Source: an uncultured Marinococcus sp. (GTDB taxonomy: Bacteria > Bacillota > Bacilli > Bacillales > Marinococcaceae). From it: a stretch of 64,000 bases of DNA. Under the pieces are notes generated by a model. It was given only the letters and a program-made list of their open reading frames with translations, searched no databases and was not told where the DNA came from. Below are positions 60,636 through 64,000 of this stretch, piece by piece. The stretch covers positions 38,630 to 102,629 of the forward strand of contig NZ_CANLSU010000008.1 of the NCBI RefSeq assembly GCF_947493875.1, read 5' to 3'. Made by a program: the position numbers and the translations under genes. Within the stretch, counting starts at the first letter, position 1. Each line of letters starts with the position of its first letter.

Positions 60636-61658
60636 TTATGATATTCGAGAAGCGAGACGCTGAGCTAGGCTCGTGATGTCAAAATCATTTGCCTTCTCGA
60701 TAAAGTCTATCATATCATAAAATTCCCTGTTTTTCTCACTCATAGCCCCGACGATGGCGCCGACAATGGTAGCTATCGTATCGGTGTCATACCCGATGTT
60801 CACCGCATCGATAACCGCTTGTTGAGCGTTTCCACGATTTGCTTTAATAATCCCAAACGCACATGGCACCGCTTCAGAGACATGTAAGCCGCTTCCGATG
60901 AGCTGATAGAGTTTTAACAGATTTTCTTCTTTGGAGCCAGGTTCCTCGACGATATCAAAAGCCAATTTCATTCGTTCCACGACGCTGGCCCCAGCTACCG
61001 TTCGGCTAATCTCTTGTCCCAAACGCTCGCCCTCGATAGCACCATATAACCCCGCTTCCAAAATCTCATCAAAGGTGATTTCTTCTTTTAAAGAAGCACT
61101 AACGGCTGAAGCAACAGCACTGGCACCAGATATGGCTAAATGATTGTCATGTGTCACTCTAGTGATCGTAATGGCATCTTGGATGGCCGCATCTTGATGG
61201 CCAGGATGAAATAAGCCCGCAGGGGAAATTTTCATGGCGGCCCCGTTGGTGGCTTTGGATGCATAATCAACGATAACCGCACCTTCGAGGGGCTGCATCT
61301 CCTGTTTTTCGCCTTTATACATGGCAATAGCGCTTCTCGTGGTCGGACCGGCAAAACGATTAAAGTAGACGGGCATGTTGGACCACTTGATCATGGCCTG
61401 TTTAACGATTTCAGTGGTGATGGTTTGTTCTTTCGTTTCCAAAACCTCTTGAAGAATCAGGTAAATTTGGGAAAAATCGTCCGTCACTTGACCTGGTTCA
61501 TTTCCTAAAGCAAAGGCGGTGTCACCTGGCTTTTGAAATTCCGTGACCTGTCCATGAAATGTTTCTCGAATTTGATGAAACGTAAGGTTTTCGGTGGCGG
61601 CTCCCATCGCGTCTCCCATGGCTGCGAAAGCGAGACTCCCTAGAATGTTTTTTTCCAT
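60636..61658 (-). CDS. ADP-ribosylglycohydrolase-family protein
   Basis: This is a 340-residue all-helical protein with the family's three metal motifs: AAMGDAMGAATE near the start, VTDDFSQIY (about 57-66; the usual form is TDDT) and GYDTDTIATIVGAIVGA near 288. These Asp and Thr residues hold the magnesium pair that cleaves N- or O-glycosidic bonds of ribose. Known members remove ADP-ribose from proteins or hydrolyse related ribosides. Here it is encoded between a sugar PTS permease and its repressor, so a small phosphorylated glycoside is a likelier substrate than a protein. The start has AAGGAGAAGA upstream. Confidence 0.87.
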   Translation of the reverse strand: MEKNILGSLAFAAMGDAMGAATENLTFHQIRETFHGQVTEFQKPGDTAFALGNEPGQVTDDFSQIYLILQEVLETKEQTITTEIVKQAMIKWSNMPVYFNRFAGPTTRSAIAMYKGEKQEMQPLEGAVIVDYASKATNGAAMKISPAGLFHPGHQDAAIQDAITITRVTHDNHLAISGASAVASAVSASLKEEITFDEILEAGLYGAIEGERLGQEISRTVAGASVVERMKLAFDIVEEPGSKEENLLKLYQLIGSGLHVSEAVPCAFGIIKANRGNAQQAVIDAVNIGYDTDTIATIVGAIVGAMSEKNREFYDMIDFIEKANDFDITSLAQRLASRIS

Positions 61659-61675
61659 AATAATCTTCTCCTTTG

Positions 61676-63070
61676 TTATTCTTCTTCCATATTGTTGGCT
61701 TCTTTAAATCCAAGGATCAACGTCAAAACCATCGCGGAAACAAATGAAATAGTTAATCCAACGATATACGCCCACAAGGTAGGCCCGGCGAAAGCGGGAA
61801 TGGTTGTCAGTCCCCCAAAAACAAAAGCATATCCGACTACGTTAAAGAATCCCATAAATGCGCCGCCAATAGCTGCGCCCACACATCCAGCAATCAATGG
61901 GGTTTTTAGTTTAACGCCCAGACCATAAATGGCTGGTTCCACGATACCGGATAAAAACACCGAGGTGATGGAGGTAATGGAAAATGATTGGAGCGTTTTG
62001 CTTTTGCTTCGTAAAAAGACGGCTAACGCTGCACCAGCCATACCGAAATTAGCATTGGCGGCATAGGCGATTATACTGGATTCTCCTGTGGAGGCAATGT
62101 TCGGGATCACTACGGTGGTATTTGGAGCCCAGTGAATGCCAAACATGATGAAGATGTTCCAGATCCCTCCAATGATCGCTCCGGCGATGACACTGTTCGA
62201 CGAAATGACAAGATCAACACCTTGCGCCGATAAAATACTCAAGTAATTGCCGATAGGTCCAATGACGATCGCCACTAACGGGACCAACAAAAATAATAAG
62301 ACCGTAGGAATAACCACCATGTGCAAACTTTGTACCAATTTTCCTTTCATGAAGTGCTCTAATTTCGATTGAACCCATACTGTTAAGATGGCTGGTATAA
62401 CTTGGCCGCTGTAATCAAAAATGGGTACCGGAACACCCATATAACTAATGGAGTCCGTCTCGTTTTCTACTAGAGCTAAAAAATCGGGCATCAATAATGC
62501 TCCCATGATTGCTAACGCGATATAAGGGCTCGTTTTAAATCGTCTCGCGGCAGTAATCGCTACAAGCAACGGAAGGAACTGAAAGACGGAAGTAGCAGCT
62601 AGGGTCAGGATTAAGTTAGTATTACTATCTTCATTCAAAACACCAATCTGGGTGGCTAAAATCGTGAATCCTCGTAATAAACCGGCACCAGCGAACAAAG
62701 GTAATAATGGAGTGAAAATGCTTATAACAATTTCTAAAAAATGATTAAAATACCGTTTGAATGTATTTTGTTCTTTCTTTTCTTCTTTGACGTCTTCCTC
62801 ATGACGTATATTTACTTTTTCTTTTTCTTGTAGTTCCGTTCTTTTAATAATTTCTTCGTAAACTTCATTAACATTCGTTCCGATGACAATTTGAAACGTA
62901 GACTCGCTATCAACAACACCCATAACGCCTTTGGTATCTCTTATCTTTTGAGTGTCTACTAAGCTTTTATCCTTTAATTCGGTTCTTAGTCTTGTTGCAC
63001 AGTGCGTCACCGTTTTAATATTTTGTTCTCCACCCATGAATTTGATAAGGTCTTTCGCCAACTTTTCCAT
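61676..63070 (-). CDS. PTS sugar permease EIIBC (beta-glucoside/sucrose-trehalose type), lacking EIIA
   Basis: This 464-residue protein starts with an EIIB domain (about 1-85) with the phosphorylated Cys24 in THCATRLRTEL. A charged linker (about 85-105) follows, then an EIIC domain with ten or so membrane segments (about 110-455), including GIHWAPNTTVVIP and SGIVEPAIYGLGVKLKTP, typical of the Glc-family BglP/TreP branch. No EIIA is attached, so it must borrow one from another system. It imports and phosphorylates a sugar or glycoside of unknown kind. The downstream glycohydrolase replaces the phospho-beta-glucosidase or similar hydrolase normally found with such permeases. Confidence 0.9.
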   Translation of the reverse strand: MEKLAKDLIKFMGGEQNIKTVTHCATRLRTELKDKSLVDTQKIRDTKGVMGVVDSESTFQIVIGTNVNEVYEEIIKRTELQEKEKVNIRHEEDVKEEKKEQNTFKRYFNHFLEIVISIFTPLLPLFAGAGLLRGFTILATQIGVLNEDSNTNLILTLAATSVFQFLPLLVAITAARRFKTSPYIALAIMGALLMPDFLALVENETDSISYMGVPVPIFDYSGQVIPAILTVWVQSKLEHFMKGKLVQSLHMVVIPTVLLFLLVPLVAIVIGPIGNYLSILSAQGVDLVISSNSVIAGAIIGGIWNIFIMFGIHWAPNTTVVIPNIASTGESSIIAYAANANFGMAGAALAVFLRSKSKTLQSFSITSITSVFLSGIVEPAIYGLGVKLKTPLIAGCVGAAIGGAFMGFFNVVGYAFVFGGLTTIPAFAGPTLWAYIVGLTISFVSAMVLTLILGFKEANNMEEE

Positions 63071-63125
63071 TTATTCTGCCCTCCTCGAAAAATATTGATA
63101 ACTAATAAGCATGCACACCAATATT

Positions 63126-63149
63126 AAACATCATAACGTTATAATGTTT
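63126..63149. promoter_or_regulatory. Palindromic operator candidate before the PTS operon
   Basis: A 24-base inverted repeat centred on ATAACGTTAT has arms AAACATCATAAC and GTTATAATGTTT, with one mismatch. It lies 56-79 bases before the PTS start, where the GntR/UTRA protein would act. Confidence 0.65.
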
Positions 63150-63160
63150 ATCAATATAAT

Positions 63161-63172
63161 ATAGCGCTTTCA
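63161..63172 (-). promoter_or_regulatory. Partial cre-like site before the PTS operon
   Basis: On the minus strand TGAAAGCGCTAT matches the first twelve positions of the cre consensus TGWAANCGNTNWCA but the final CA is missing. It is a weak candidate for catabolite repression. Confidence 0.4.
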
Positions 63173-63399
63173 TATCGTTGTCAACTAAGAAATGCTTTAA
63201 GTTTTTTGTAATCACCAATTGTGCAAATAAGCTAGACAACGAAAAAGATCATTCGGGACACACTCAAGATGAATTTCCGACTAAAGAAATCATAGAAATG
63301 AGCACGAATGACCTGTAACCATCTTCGCACGAATGAAGTTCTCGTCATGGAAGCGTCCGCTTTCCTGTTCTAGTCGCACGCTGTACCGTCTATTCGAGC

Positions 63400-63837
63400 G
63401 TCGGGCACTTAGAAGGAGAGGCTATTGTTGGGCGTCAACACCAAAGTGCCGTGATCACCTTGGTCGAGCTCTTCTCAAAAGTAATTATTACTCTTCAACC
63501 ATGCGGACGCTTCTTGAAAAACCTCTTTAAATCTAACTCCTTTGACAGCGGCCAAGTTTTATCCAACTGGCGGTTGATTAGGAATAGACACGATCTTGCC
63601 CTTTATTTTGACGATCTAGGAACACCTTCTCAGCGCGGACTAAACGAATATTCGAATGGTTTGCTTCGAAAGGATAAATTGCCCAAACACATGGATTTTC
63701 AGGACGGGAAGCAGTGGTATGTTTCCGCTGTGGCCTTCAAAAGAAATCACCTCTCAAAAAAATTGTTAGACTATTGCATCCCGTTGGAGTTATTCATGAG
63801 CTACATGGAGCCTGGTATGTTGTCTAACTTAGTTTGA
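63400..63837 (+). pseudogene. Decayed IS30-family transposase (C-terminal catalytic part)
   Basis: An open stretch on the plus strand reads GHLEGEAIVGRQHQSAVITL, the IS30 pattern GHWEGDLIVG, but with the first catalytic Asp replaced by Glu. Further on come FDSGQ (second Asp region), GTPSQRGLNEYSNGLLRKD with the catalytic Glu, and a close family ending LDYCIPLELFMSYM. The N-terminal helix-turn-helix half is missing and several conserved residues are changed (for example the stretch between 63480 and 63560). It cannot code for a working transposase. Confidence 0.82.
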
Positions 63838-63942
63838 CGATTTAAAACTCAATAAAAATTTATAAGTTGTATTAATAAATAAAAGTTATTTTTTGCATAG
63901 AAAGTTTTTCCTTTTTCTTTGTTTTGAGAGCGTAAAATATTT

Positions 63943-64000
63943 TGTGTAAACGAGCGAACACGAAAAAAGGAAGTCCTTTTCTAGTAGAATGAAGTTAGCC
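63943..64000. repeat. Insertion-sequence-like terminal sequence, also at 48354-48410
   Basis: The last 60 bases (TTGTGTAAACGAGCG ... GAAAAAAGGAAGTCC ... AATGAAGTTAGC) align closely with 48354-48410 in the same orientation. TTTTGTGTAAA next to a short leader is typical for IS256-type elements, so an insertion sequence may start here and run out of the window. Confidence 0.5.

Noticed and set aside
1..64000. tRNA and rRNA genes
   Set aside because: No cloverleaf-like or ribosomal sequence was recognised by eye; a covariance-model scan would be needed to be certain.

Overview
The window reads as one contiguous piece of a low-to-moderate G+C Gram-positive genome of the Bacillaceae type. The signs are AGGAGG-type ribosome binding sites, Bacillus-like regulators (PadR, GntR/FadR, LysR), a YflT-type stress protein, CcpA-type cre sites and a Gram-positive conjugation machine. 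Na+-coupled and TRAP transporters would suit a salt- or alkali-adapted species, but the species is not named by the sequence. A conjugation gene block, an iteron origin with a Rep_3-type initiator, and a ParA/ParB pair within 21 kb make a large conjugative, catabolic plasmid the best explanation. No relaxase, oriT, rRNA or tRNA gene was recognised in the window.

Region 1 (1-13.2 kb, all minus strand) is a type IV secretion/conjugation operon: lipoprotein, small protein, VirB2-like pilin, a terminator hairpin, a bitopic membrane protein, VirD4 coupling protein, a small protein, VirB6 with a long repeat tail, a PrgI/VirB3-like protein, a split VirB4 and a lysozyme/NlpC-P60 cell-wall hydrolase, running off the left edge in a further membrane protein. 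It is visibly richer in G+C than what follows. Region 2 (13.4-16.3 kb) is a compact trio: alpha/beta hydrolase, multi-membrane-span histidine kinase and LuxR-like response regulator. Region 3 (16.3-21.6 kb) is plasmid maintenance: a winged-helix protein, a ribbon-helix-helix miniprotein, ParA, a small ParB-like partner, the Rep initiator and an iteron array with an inverted copy next to the rep gene.

Region 4 (21.6-35 kb) starts with a 2,3-diaminopropionate catabolic set (diaminopropionate ammonia-lyase, M20 deacylase, FadR-type regulator, M24 peptidase, EamA permease). It then holds two short-chain dehydrogenases, a PadR regulator and an MFS exporter around a 36-bp palindrome, and a group of small metabolic and stress genes (CxxC miniprotein, deaminase, YflT-like, N-truncated FolE, ferritin-like). 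Region 5 (35.2-43.5 kb) is a formamidase followed by a full sialic acid pathway: sialidase, SSS symporter, NanA, NanR-like regulator, NanK, NanE and NagB. An ISL3 remnant closes it.

Region 6 (43.9-58.8 kb) is a C2-sulfonate module. A TRAP transporter plus an iron-type alcohol dehydrogenase could bring in isethionate and oxidise it to sulfoacetaldehyde. An APC permease, taurine:pyruvate aminotransferase and alanine dehydrogenase would convert taurine to the same intermediate. Xsc cleaves it to acetyl phosphate and sulfite, Pta makes acetyl-CoA, and a YeiH-family protein is a candidate sulfite exporter. cre-like sites lie in front of both arms. Region 7 (59-63.1 kb) has an XRE regulator and a PTS EIIBC - ADP-ribosylglycohydrolase - GntR/UTRA operon. 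The right end holds a decayed IS30 transposase and a terminal sequence also present at 48.35 kb. The right half is therefore a mosaic of catabolic modules separated by insertion-sequence debris.
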